Shown one piece after another: positions 1 through 5,545 of a stretch of 5,545 nt of DNA. The stretch lies in contig DIZU01000125.1 of assembly GCA_002429455.1 (NCBI GenBank), positions 1-5,545 of the forward strand, in the 5' to 3' direction. The notes beneath the pieces are model-generated. The model did not search any database. It saw only the letters and a program-made list of their open reading frames with translations, and was not told where the DNA came from. The stretch's first letter is position 1. Every line of letters starts with the position of its first letter. Position numbers and translations under genes: made by a program. This DNA comes from Methylotenera sp. UBA6020 (lineage in GTDB: Bacteria; Pseudomonadota; Gammaproteobacteria; Burkholderiales; Methylophilaceae).

Positions 1-136
1 GAGCACGCTCTGAGAAAACGACCTATTGATTGCCTAGTGAGGACGGCAGTTTATTGCTCATAATTATTATATTTAAGCCTTTAAGTATTAAAAATTAGGT
101 AAAATCTAATATTAATTCAATCGGTTATTAGCCCAC
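1..136. other. Leader region upstream of lgt, no gene seen
   Basis: No convincing gene lies here. One plus-strand frame is open from the window edge to a TAA at 61-63 (20 codons), too short to tell from chance. From about 60 onward the DNA is very AT-rich and should contain the lgt promoter. TATTAT at 65-70 and TAAAAT at 100-105 both resemble -10 boxes, but neither has a good TTGACA-like partner about 17 bp upstream, so no promoter is assigned. TTTAAG occurs twice, at 72-77 and 80-85. The first ten bases are a small self-complementary stretch (GAGC-AC-GCTC) that may be part of a structure cut by the window edge. Confidence 0.5.
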
Positions 137-931
137 ATGTTCGTTCACCCAGAGTTTGACCCCATTGCAATTCATCTCGGCACCTTTGGCATTCACTGGT
201 ATGGCCTGATGTATTTAATTGGTTTTTTAGCATTTTTAGGCTTAGGTAAATGGCAAATTAAATATCGCACCTGGCATGGCTGGACGAATGAAATGCTTGA
301 TGACGCACTGTTTTTTGGTGCATTAGGCGTAATTCTAGGCGGCCGCTTAGGTTATGTACTGTTTTATCAATTGTCGTATTTTATGCAACATCCCGCAGAA
401 ATATTAGCGGTGTGGCAAGGCGGCATGAGCTTTCATGGCGGCTTTTTAGGCGTATTAGCAGCCATGTGGATTTTTGCGCGCAAATATCATCTTAAATGGC
501 TCAACATCATGGACTTTGTTGCACCGTTAGTGCCTATCGGCCTAGGGGCCGGCCGTATGGGTAACTTTATCAATGGTGAACTGTGGGGCAGAGTCACCAA
601 TGCAGAATATGGCATGGTGTTTCCTAAAGTGGATCACTTCTTGCGCCACCCATCGCAACTATACGAATTTGGGTTGGAAGGCATTGTGCTATTTTTGGCA
701 CTTTGGATTTACTCGGCAAAACCACGTGCAGCAGGTGCCATTTCTGCCTTGTTTTTAATAGGCTACGGTAGTTTTAGATTTTTGGTGGAGTTTACGCGTG
801 AACCAGATGACTACTTAGGCTTGTTATCTATGGGTCTGAGCATGGGTCAATGGTTGAGCTTGCCGATGATTGTGTTAGGCGCGGCAATGTACGCCGCTAC
901 TTTCAAAAAAGGCTTAAACAAGAGTGCTTAA
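137..931 (+). CDS. lgt: Prolipoprotein diacylglyceryl transferase (Lgt)
   Basis: This inner-membrane enzyme moves a diacylglyceryl group from phosphatidylglycerol to the lipobox cysteine of prolipoproteins, the first step of lipoprotein maturation before signal peptidase II (LspA) and, in Gram-negatives, Lnt. The 264-residue product is complete, slightly shorter than E. coli Lgt (291). Visible landmarks are the N-terminal HPEFDPIAI block, WYGLMY (21-26), the SFHGGFLG loop with His100 (the counterpart of the essential E. coli His103), and the Lgt signature [14 protein letters not shown] (139-152) with Arg140, Asn143, Asn146, Glu148 and Gly151. The conserved arginine near the C-terminus (EFTREPD, Arg221) is also present. 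About seven hydrophobic segments are spread along the chain. The ATG at 137 matches the usual start of family members, although no clear Shine-Dalgarno precedes it. It appears to be a single-gene unit, converging on the small minus-strand gene across a 19-bp gap. Confidence 0.98.
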   Translation: MFVHPEFDPIAIHLGTFGIHWYGLMYLIGFLAFLGLGKWQIKYRTWHGWTNEMLDDALFFGALGVILGGRLGYVLFYQLSYFMQHPAEILAVWQGGMSFHGGFLGVLAAMWIFARKYHLKWLNIMDFVAPLVPIGLGAGRMGNFINGELWGRVTNAEYGMVFPKVDHFLRHPSQLYEFGLEGIVLFLALWIYSAKPRAAGAISALFLIGYGSFRFLVEFTREPDDYLGLLSMGLSMGQWLSLPMIVLGAAMYAATFKKGLNKSA

Positions 932-950
932 AACGACTTCAACGCATTGG

Positions 951-1148
951 CTAGCAACAACGCTTGATGCCTTTCCATTTTTTATCCTGCCACTGCTTGA
1001 AAAATGCTGCGCGACTTAATGGTAGCTCATGTTCAAGCTCAGCATTTTCGGCTTGATGCTGCAAGTAGTGCTGCAAATATTGCTCGTAAGCATCGTCGCC
1101 GGAAAGGCGACGGATGTTTTGCCACAACGCTTTAATCTTATTTAACAT
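951..1148 (-). CDS. YbdD/YjiX-family small protein (DUF466), CstA partner
   Basis: This 65-residue soluble, charged protein has the marks of the YbdD/YjiX family, small proteins encoded directly after CstA/BtsT-type transporters in many proteobacteria. The family features seen are an aromatic-rich middle (DDAYEQYLQHYLQH, 18-31), a P-x-x-R-x-x-FF-x-x-x-x-D block near 43-55, and a basic C-terminus ending in Arg-Cys-Cys, as E. coli YbdD does. The glycine-rich stretch usual before that ending is reduced here to a single glycine (KWKGIKRCC). There is no signal peptide or membrane segment. Its ATG follows the cstA TAA with no intervening base, so expression is probably coupled to cstA. Its biochemical role is not established; an accessory role for the transporter, perhaps metal- or thiol-related through the paired cysteines, is inference. 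A GC-rich hairpin lies at codons 13-19. Confidence 0.92.
   Translation of the reverse strand: MLNKIKALWQNIRRLSGDDAYEQYLQHYLQHQAENAELEHELPLSRAAFFKQWQDKKWKGIKRCC
1094..1112. other. GC-rich hairpin inside the small cstA-partner gene
   Basis: CGTCGCC at 1094-1100 is the reverse complement of GGCGACG at 1106-1112, with a 5-nt loop. On the minus-strand mRNA it covers codons 13-19 of the YbdD-like gene, 37-55 nt after its start. Read on the plus strand it is followed by GATGTTTTG, a weak T-run, so it might also stop lgt read-through. A role is not shown; repeated Arg and Asp codons could give the same pairing by chance. Confidence 0.35.
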
Positions 1149-1159
1149 TTAATCTCTCA
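1146..1159 (-). promoter_or_regulatory. Stop-start junction and weak ribosome binding site between cstA and the small gene
   Basis: Read on the minus strand, the junction is TGAGAGATTAAATG: a GAG-containing Shine-Dalgarno-like stretch (1154-1159), then the cstA TAA (1149-1151), then the ATG (1146-1148) of the next gene with zero spacing. Such an abutment lets a terminating ribosome restart on the downstream gene, which would tie the level of the small protein to that of the transporter. The sequence arrangement is direct; the coupling is inferred from it. Confidence 0.55.
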
Positions 1160-3218
1160 CCCAACTATCGTCTAACTGCGTTTCACTATGCGGCACTTCG
1201 GTTAAAGGCAACAGTGATTTTCCTGCAAAGTACCGATACGTTACATATAGCATATCAATAATCACCACCCATAACACCACCACAAAAAACATCGTTAAGT
1301 AGGCATCCAGCCGTTGGTTGAATATCAGCTGCGGCGCGACTAATGCCTTATCGGCTGGCAGCGTACCCGCTGCCAGCTTGGTTGCTAAGCCATTGGCAGC
1401 AGCAAAAAAGCCCACCCGGATATCGTCACTAAAAATCTTTTGCCATGCCGCAGTTGTGGTAACGATTACCAGCCAAATCAACGGTAAACCAGTGATCCAG
1501 GCATATTTAAGCTTGCCCGACTTCACCAGAATTCCCGTTGCTACACATAAGGCAATGGCCGCCAGCATTTGGTTCGCAATGCCGAACAATGGCCATAAAA
1601 TATTCACGCCACCGTTGGGGTCGATCACGCCGATATATAAAAAGTAGCCCCACCCCGCCACCACTAGCGCGCTGGTAAATATTACCGAGGGCATCCAAGA
1701 AGTTCGACCAATTTTTGGCCAAATATTACCCAGCATATCTTGCAGCATAAAGCGGCCTACCCGTGTGCCAGCATCTAGCGTAGTGAGGATAAAAATCGCC
1801 TCAAACATGATGGCAAAGTGATACCAAAGCGCCAGCATGCTTTTGCCAAACGCACTGCCAAAAATACTCGCCATGCCCACCGCTAAGCTAGGCGCACCTC
1901 CGGTGCGGGCAAATAAGGTACTTTCGCCCATATCCTTTGCCAGTTGGCTCATTTGTTCAACGCTGACGGCAAATCCCCAGCTATTGATTTTGGCGATGGC
2001 ATCAACAGCCTCTTTGCCCACCACGCCCGCTGGGCTATTGATAGCAAAGAACACGCCGGGCTCTAGCACTGTGGCTGCGATCATGGCCATAATCGCCACA
2101 AAACTCTCTAATAGCATGGCGCCGTAGCCTATCGTGCGAATATCGCGTTCATTGGCTAACAGCTTGGGCGTAGTGCCGGAGGCAATCAGCGCGTGAAAGC
2201 CGGAGATTGCGCCGCAAGCGATGGTAATAAACACAAACGGGAACAGCTTGCCGCCGAAAATAGGGCCGCTACCATCGGTAAATTGTGTGAGGGCAGGCAT
2301 GTGTACATGCGGTTGCAAAATGACAATAGCGATTGCCAATAACGTCACCGTACCTAGCTTCACAAAAGTGGATAAATAATCGCGTGGTGCCAGTAACAAC
2401 CACACCGGCATTACCGCTGCAGCAAAGCCATAGGCAATAATCGCCCAAGCTAACGTCAAACCCTCATAGTCGAACAACATGCGCAGGTCTGCGTGATGGT
2501 CTACCCAGCCGCCAGCAACGACAGCCAGTAACAGTAATACCACACCGAGAACAGATGCTTCTAATACTCTACCAGGGCGAAAATTACGCATGTAAAAGCC
2601 GACAATCATGGCAATTGGTATGGTTGCTGCCACGGTAGAAGTTGCCCACGGGCTGTGTTTCATGGCATTGACCACCACTAAGCCCAACACGGCAATGAGA
2701 ATAATCATGATTAAGAACGTGCCAATCAAAGCAGCCGCACCGCCAATCGGGCCAATTTCATCACGGGCCATTTGCCCTAAACTACGGGCATTGCGGCGTG
2801 TGGAAAAAAACAGTGTCACCATATCTTGTACGGCACCGCCTAATACCGCGCCAATTAAAATCCATAGCGTGCCGGGCAAATAGCCGAACTGCGCGGCTAA
2901 GGTAGGGCCAACCAGCGGGCCAGGCCCGGCGATGGCGGCAAAATGGTGCCCAAATACCACCCATTTATTGGTGGGAATAAAATCACGGCCGTTATCCAAC
3001 CGTTCGGCCGGTGTGGCACGGGTTTCATCAATCACCAATACGGTGGCGGCAATCCAAGCCGCATAAAAACGGTAAGCAATAGCATAAACACACGCCGCCG
3101 CCGCAATAAACCACAAGGCACTGATACTTTCACCACGGTTGAGCGCGATAGTACTGATTGCAGCAGCACCTAGCAGCGCCACTGCCAGCCAGATTATTGT
3201 TCTGAAATTTTTATGCAT
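1149..3218 (-). CDS. cstA: CstA/BtsT-family carbon starvation protein, probable pyruvate transporter
   Basis: This is a complete 689-residue polytopic inner-membrane protein (E. coli CstA is about 700) of the carbon starvation family. Characterised E. coli members, CstA and BtsT, take up pyruvate; CstA was also linked to peptide uptake during starvation. Landmarks are a first membrane segment at about 8-26, and the conserved block NGRDFIPTNKWVVFGHHFAAI (76-96) running into AGPGPLVGP (97-105). QDMVTLFFSTRR lies at 131-142, SGTTPK at 347-352, FEAIFILTTLDAGTRVGRFMLQD at 472-494 and the C-terminal PNGGVNILWPLFGIANQML at 534-552. Some fifteen or more hydrophobic segments fill the chain, and the tail ends in DSWVRD. 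The ATG at 3218 lacks a clear Shine-Dalgarno but is the only good start. The YbdD/YjiX-like gene follows with no gap. No BtsS/BtsR-type two-component pair is present in the window. Substrate is inferred from family membership. Confidence 0.97.
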   Translation of the reverse strand: MHKNFRTIIWLAVALLGAAAISTIALNRGESISALWFIAAAACVYAIAYRFYAAWIAATVLVIDETRATPAERLDNGRDFIPTNKWVVFGHHFAAIAGPGPLVGPTLAAQFGYLPGTLWILIGAVLGGAVQDMVTLFFSTRRNARSLGQMARDEIGPIGGAAALIGTFLIMIILIAVLGLVVVNAMKHSPWATSTVAATIPIAMIVGFYMRNFRPGRVLEASVLGVVLLLLAVVAGGWVDHHADLRMLFDYEGLTLAWAIIAYGFAAAVMPVWLLLAPRDYLSTFVKLGTVTLLAIAIVILQPHVHMPALTQFTDGSGPIFGGKLFPFVFITIACGAISGFHALIASGTTPKLLANERDIRTIGYGAMLLESFVAIMAMIAATVLEPGVFFAINSPAGVVGKEAVDAIAKINSWGFAVSVEQMSQLAKDMGESTLFARTGGAPSLAVGMASIFGSAFGKSMLALWYHFAIMFEAIFILTTLDAGTRVGRFMLQDMLGNIWPKIGRTSWMPSVIFTSALVVAGWGYFLYIGVIDPNGGVNILWPLFGIANQMLAAIALCVATGILVKSGKLKYAWITGLPLIWLVIVTTTAAWQKIFSDDIRVGFFAAANGLATKLAAGTLPADKALVAPQLIFNQRLDAYLTMFFVVVLWVVIIDMLYVTYRYFAGKSLLPLTEVPHSETQLDDSWVRD

Positions 3219-3248
3219 GATGATGATTGGGGAATGATTAGTTGCATA

Positions 3249-3254
3249 AGTATA
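3249..3254 (-). promoter_or_regulatory. Candidate -10 box for cstA
   Basis: On the minus strand these bases read TATACT, five of six matches to the sigma-70 -10 consensus, about 30 bp upstream of the cstA ATG. That would give a short leader of some 20-25 nt. The -35 position about 17 bp further upstream (near 3272-3277) reads GAAGCT, a poor match, so the promoter would be weak or activator-dependent if real. It lies between cstA and the inverted repeat. Confidence 0.3.
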
Positions 3255-3284
3255 AATCAGACCTGAGTTGTAGCTTCACCTTTT

Positions 3285-3369
3285 ACGTCATTCTGAGCAT
3301 AGCGAAGAATCCAGTAGCAATGTGGCCTAATGAAAAATGATGGATTCTTCGCTATGCTCAGAATGACGT
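3285..3369. repeat. Perfect 29-bp inverted repeat (REP/MITE-like) in the divergent spacer
   Basis: The 29 bases at 3285-3313 are the exact reverse complement of 3341-3369, separated by a 27-nt loop (3314-3340). The arm begins ACGTCATTCTGAGC and ends GAAGAATCCA. The same kind of word, TCATTCTGAGC...GAAGAATC, is familiar from dispersed intergenic repeats in many bacterial genomes; this is recollection and no search was run. Each arm also folds on itself imperfectly (ATTCT with AGAAT, then GC with GC around ATA), as REP units do. It lies upstream of both divergent genes, so a terminator role is unlikely. No T-run follows either arm, and no flanking target-site duplication is obvious. A pair of REP units head to head, or a small non-autonomous element, is the best reading. 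Confidence 0.85.
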
Positions 3370-3497
3370 GAATTGCTATGAACAAGACATTTACGACCCT
3401 GCTGACATGACGTTAATAATGTTTGTAAGCAGAATTTGTCACATCCTCTGAGTTGCCAGTGCTAATATCGACAATCAATTTTAATGACTCTCACAAT

Positions 3498-5291
3498 ATG
3501 CTGGCTGACTCCCATCCCCCCTCTAAAAGCCTAGCTCCCCTAACTAACCTATGGCCGTTTTTACGACCCTATCGTTCACGGGTATTGCTAGCATTTATAC
3601 TGCTGTGCCTGGGGTCCGCCACGCTGTTATTAGTGCCGCTGGCTTTTCGCGATTTAATCGACTTCGGTTTTATAGGTAAAGCTGCAACCCACAAAACCAA
3701 TACCGGTCTGATCGGCGCGTTAAGCTTGAATGGACATTTTTTAGTGATGTTTGCACTCGCCGCTTTTTGGGCGCTGATGATCTCCGCACGCTATTATACG
3801 ATCTCATGGGTGGGCGAGCGCACCACGGCAGATTTACGCAGCGCGGTGTATGCCAGAGTCATGACGCAATCGCCACAATTTTTTGAAACCACCCAAACCG
3901 GCGAAGTACTGTCGCGCCTCACAGGTGACACCACGCTGATTCAAACCGTAGTGGGCAGCTCCATTTCCATGGGCTTGCGTAGTTTGTTTCAATTTGTCGG
4001 TGGCATGGTCATGTTGGCCGTCACCAACCTGTATCTATTTTCACTCAACATTGGCCTGATGTTGCTGCTGATATTACCGATTATTGTCATTGGCCGTTCC
4101 GTTAAAAAACTATCGCGCGAGTCGCAAGATCGCATCGCCGATAGCTCCGCCATGGCCAGTGAAATACTCAACGCCATGCCCACCGTACAATCTTATACGC
4201 AAGAACAGCGCGAAATTTCGCGCTTTAGTCATAGTGCCGATGTCAGCTTTACCACCGCATTAAAAAGAGTACGCGTACGCGCCATGCTCACCATGCTGAT
4301 GGTAACGGCGATATTAGGCACCATCATCTTTGTGCTATGGATAGGCGCCCGCCAAGTGAGCGCGGGCACGATGACTGGCGGCGAGCTAGCCTCGTTTGTA
4401 CTGTACGCCTTGATGGTGGCTGGCGGGGTGGGCACCATGGCAGAGGTATGGGGCGACGTAATGCGCGCAGCGGGGGCGACCGAACGCCTGCTGGAACTTT
4501 TACATGCCGATGCAGCAATTAAAGAACCCATTAACGCACAAATACTCATGAATCCAACGCAGGCTGCCATTGAGTTCAAGCATGTGGTCTTTCACTACCC
4601 ATCGCGTCCGCAAATCGCCGCGCTGGATGATGTGTCACTCACCATTGCTGCCGGTGAAACCATTGCGCTAGTTGGACCGTCTGGTGCAGGTAAAACCACG
4701 CTGTTTCAATGCCTGCTCAGGTTTTATGAATTAAGCTCTGGTCAAATCAGTATCAATGGTCAAGCGATTAACACATTAAGTCTGCAAAGCTTGCGCCACA
4801 GTATAGCTATCGTTCCGCAAGATGCCGTGATATTTTCGGCCAATGCGCTGGAAAATATCCGTTACGGCAAACCCGATGCAACCGATGATGAAGTCATTTC
4901 CGCAGCAAAAGCCGCACAAGTGGATGAATTTATCCATAAACTACCTGATGGCTACCAAACTTTCTTAGGTGAGCGCGGCACACGCTTATCTGGCGGGCAG
5001 AGACAACGCATCGCTATTGCGCGTGCGATATTAAAAGATGCACCAATATTGTTACTGGATGAAGCCACTAGCGCACTGGATGCCGAATCTGAAATTCTGG
5101 TGCAACAAGGATTGAACGCCGCCATGCAGGGCCGCACCACTTTGATGATTGCGCACCGTTTAAGCACCGTACAAAAAGCCAATCGCATTATCGTCATGGA
5201 GCATGGGCGTATTATAGAAATCGGCAGCCCTGCCCAGTTGCGCGAACAAGGTGGTTTGTATGCGCGCCTGGCGAAGTTGCAACTAGGCTAA
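3498..5291 (+). CDS. MsbA-related ABC exporter, fused permease and ATPase
   Basis: This half-transporter of the ABCB/MsbA type should work as a homodimer in the inner membrane, exporting a lipid or other hydrophobic compound using ATP. Numbered from the ATG at 3498, it has 597 residues. A type-I exporter membrane domain with about six helices runs from about 28 to 315. The nucleotide-binding domain follows, with A-loop Tyr367, Walker A GPSGAGKT (393-400), Q-loop Gln441, signature LSGGQ (497-501), Walker B ILLLDE (517-522), D-loop SALD (525-528) and switch His553, so the ATPase site is intact. It resembles the MsbA-related proteobacterial family (TIGR02204-like) more than true lipid A flippase MsbA, and no lipid A gene such as lpxK is adjacent. 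An in-frame TTG at 3453 would add 15 residues. The ATG is preferred because the extension looks unconserved, but neither start has a good Shine-Dalgarno. The gene stands alone, divergent from cstA. Confidence 0.94.
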   Translation: MLADSHPPSKSLAPLTNLWPFLRPYRSRVLLAFILLCLGSATLLLVPLAFRDLIDFGFIGKAATHKTNTGLIGALSLNGHFLVMFALAAFWALMISARYYTISWVGERTTADLRSAVYARVMTQSPQFFETTQTGEVLSRLTGDTTLIQTVVGSSISMGLRSLFQFVGGMVMLAVTNLYLFSLNIGLMLLLILPIIVIGRSVKKLSRESQDRIADSSAMASEILNAMPTVQSYTQEQREISRFSHSADVSFTTALKRVRVRAMLTMLMVTAILGTIIFVLWIGARQVSAGTMTGGELASFVLYALMVAGGVGTMAEVWGDVMRAAGATERLLELLHADAAIKEPINAQILMNPTQAAIEFKHVVFHYPSRPQIAALDDVSLTIAAGETIALVGPSGAGKTTLFQCLLRFYELSSGQISINGQAINTLSLQSLRHSIAIVPQDAVIFSANALENIRYGKPDATDDEVISAAKAAQVDEFIHKLPDGYQTFLGERGTRLSGGQRQRIAIARAILKDAPILLLDEATSALDAESEILVQQGLNAAMQGRTTLMIAHRLSTVQKANRIIVMEHGRIIEIGSPAQLREQGGLYARLAKLQLG

Positions 5292-5545
5292 GTTCCTGGC
5301 GGAGAGCATTAATGCCAAGCACGACATGATCTACCATGCTGAAAAGGCATTAAAAAAACACTAACGTATAGACGCATTAATGATCAAAAGTTGTAATAAA
5401 TCCATTAACAAAATAATCAAAAACTGCAGTTGCACCAAAATAGCGTGGTGCAACTGCACCTTATCTGTGCAGATATCACAGCTACTTTCCCTGCTCCATT
5501 CTGTCAATACATCACAAATTACTCAATAAAATCATAACCATAATC
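5292..5545. other. Intergenic region after the ABC exporter gene
   Basis: No complete gene is supported in these 254 bp. A GGAGAG at 5301-5306 sits a good distance before an ATG at 5312, but that frame stops after five codons. An overlapping frame at 5287-5364 reads like a short protein tail ending in KALKKH. A strong hairpin follows at 5425-5458, then a weaker 5-bp one (CTGTG 5465-5469 with CACAG 5477-5481). The final 50 bp are AT-rich and stop-filled in the frames checked, so a neighbouring gene starts or ends beyond the window. Confidence 0.5.
5404..5458 (-). terminator. Hairpin with T-rich flank, probable minus-strand terminator
   Basis: Bases 5425-5437 (TGCAGTTGCACCA) pair perfectly with 5446-5458, giving a 13-bp stem around an 8-nt loop. 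Read on the minus strand, the stem is followed by GTTTTTGATTATTTTG, a good T-rich tract, as in an intrinsic terminator for a gene arriving from the right of the window. On the plus strand it is followed only by CCTTATCTG. It could therefore stop exporter transcription, 134 bp after that stop codon, only weakly. The orientation suggests a convergent minus-strand gene beyond 5545. Confidence 0.6.

Larger units (their letters stand above)
3219..3497. other. Divergent intergenic region between cstA and the ABC exporter
   Basis: This 279-bp spacer must hold the promoters of both divergent units. Its centre is occupied by a long inverted repeat (3285-3369). The left part (3219-3284) serves cstA and contains a TATACT box on the minus strand. 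The right part (3370-3497) serves the exporter and contains AT-rich candidates, such as TTAATAAT at 3413-3420 and a TTGTCA at 3436-3441, but no pair with correct spacing. An 11-bp string, TTTACGACCCT, at 3390-3400 recurs inside the exporter gene at 3560-3570 and is probably chance. No CRP-like TGTGA-N6-TCACA site was seen. Confidence 0.6.

Noticed and set aside
1..60. Open 20-codon frame at the left edge, possibly the end of an upstream gene
   Set aside because: Twenty codons without a stop are common by chance, and the residues (EHALRKRPIDCL...) match no family I recognise.
339..346. GCGGCCGC palindrome in lgt
   Set aside because: It comes from the conserved Gly-Gly-Arg codons at residues 68-70; a NotI-type site of no evident function.
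547..554. GGCCGGCC palindrome in lgt
   Set aside because: It falls in the Gly-Ala-Gly-Arg codons of the Lgt signature, so protein constraint explains it.
1318..3173. Several open plus-strand frames opposite cstA
   Set aside because: They lie antisense to a clearly conserved membrane protein and have low-complexity Ala/Thr/Pro-rich translations, typical shadow frames.
3390..3570. 11-bp direct repeat TTTACGACCCT at 3390-3400 and 3560-3570
   Set aside because: The second copy lies in the conserved FLRPYR coding stretch of the exporter; two copies of 11 bp are weak evidence for an operator.
3989..5197. Open minus-strand and alternate frames inside the ABC exporter
   Set aside because: They overlap conserved ABC motifs on the coding strand and show no recognisable domains.
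5301..5329. GGAGAG followed by ATG at 5312, resembling a gene start
   Set aside because: The frame stops after five codons (MPSTT), so no meaningful product results.
5306..5382. 9-bp direct repeat GCATTAATG at 5306-5314 and 5374-5382
   Set aside because: It is short and lies in AT-rich DNA; no regular spacing or further exact copies suggest an array.

Overview
The window looks like chromosomal core DNA of a Gram-negative proteobacterium, most likely a betaproteobacterium. That placement rests on the style of the Lgt N-terminus, the CstA plus YbdD/YjiX pair and an MsbA-related exporter. Base composition is moderate, with AT-rich spacers. A methylotroph of the Methylophilaceae type would fit, but that is an impression from protein style and was not tested. 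No phage, plasmid, insertion sequence, CRISPR or defence gene is visible.

Layout: positions 1-136 are an AT-rich leader with no supportable gene. At 137-931 (+) lies lgt, for prolipoprotein diacylglyceryl transferase. It converges, across only 19 bp, on a minus-strand pair: cstA (1149-3218), for a carbon-starvation/pyruvate-transporter family membrane protein, followed by a 65-residue YbdD/YjiX-family gene (951-1148) whose ATG directly abuts the cstA stop codon. A 279-bp divergent spacer (3219-3497) carries a perfect 29-bp inverted repeat of REP/MITE type. From 3498 (or from a TTG at 3453) to 5291 (+) lies a single-chain ABC exporter half-transporter related to MsbA. The last 254 bp hold a short coding-like tail, a strong hairpin whose T-rich flank suits minus-strand transcription arriving from the right, and otherwise AT-rich DNA.

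How the genes work together: cstA and the small gene form a translationally coupled unit, probably for uptake of pyruvate or another small carbon source. lgt is a housekeeping envelope gene for lipoprotein maturation. The ABC exporter is a separate, divergently transcribed unit whose substrate is unknown, possibly a lipid or hydrophobic compound. Nothing in the window links the three units functionally. I did not find a clearly novel system. The item most worth following is the long perfect inverted repeat between the two divergent promoter regions.
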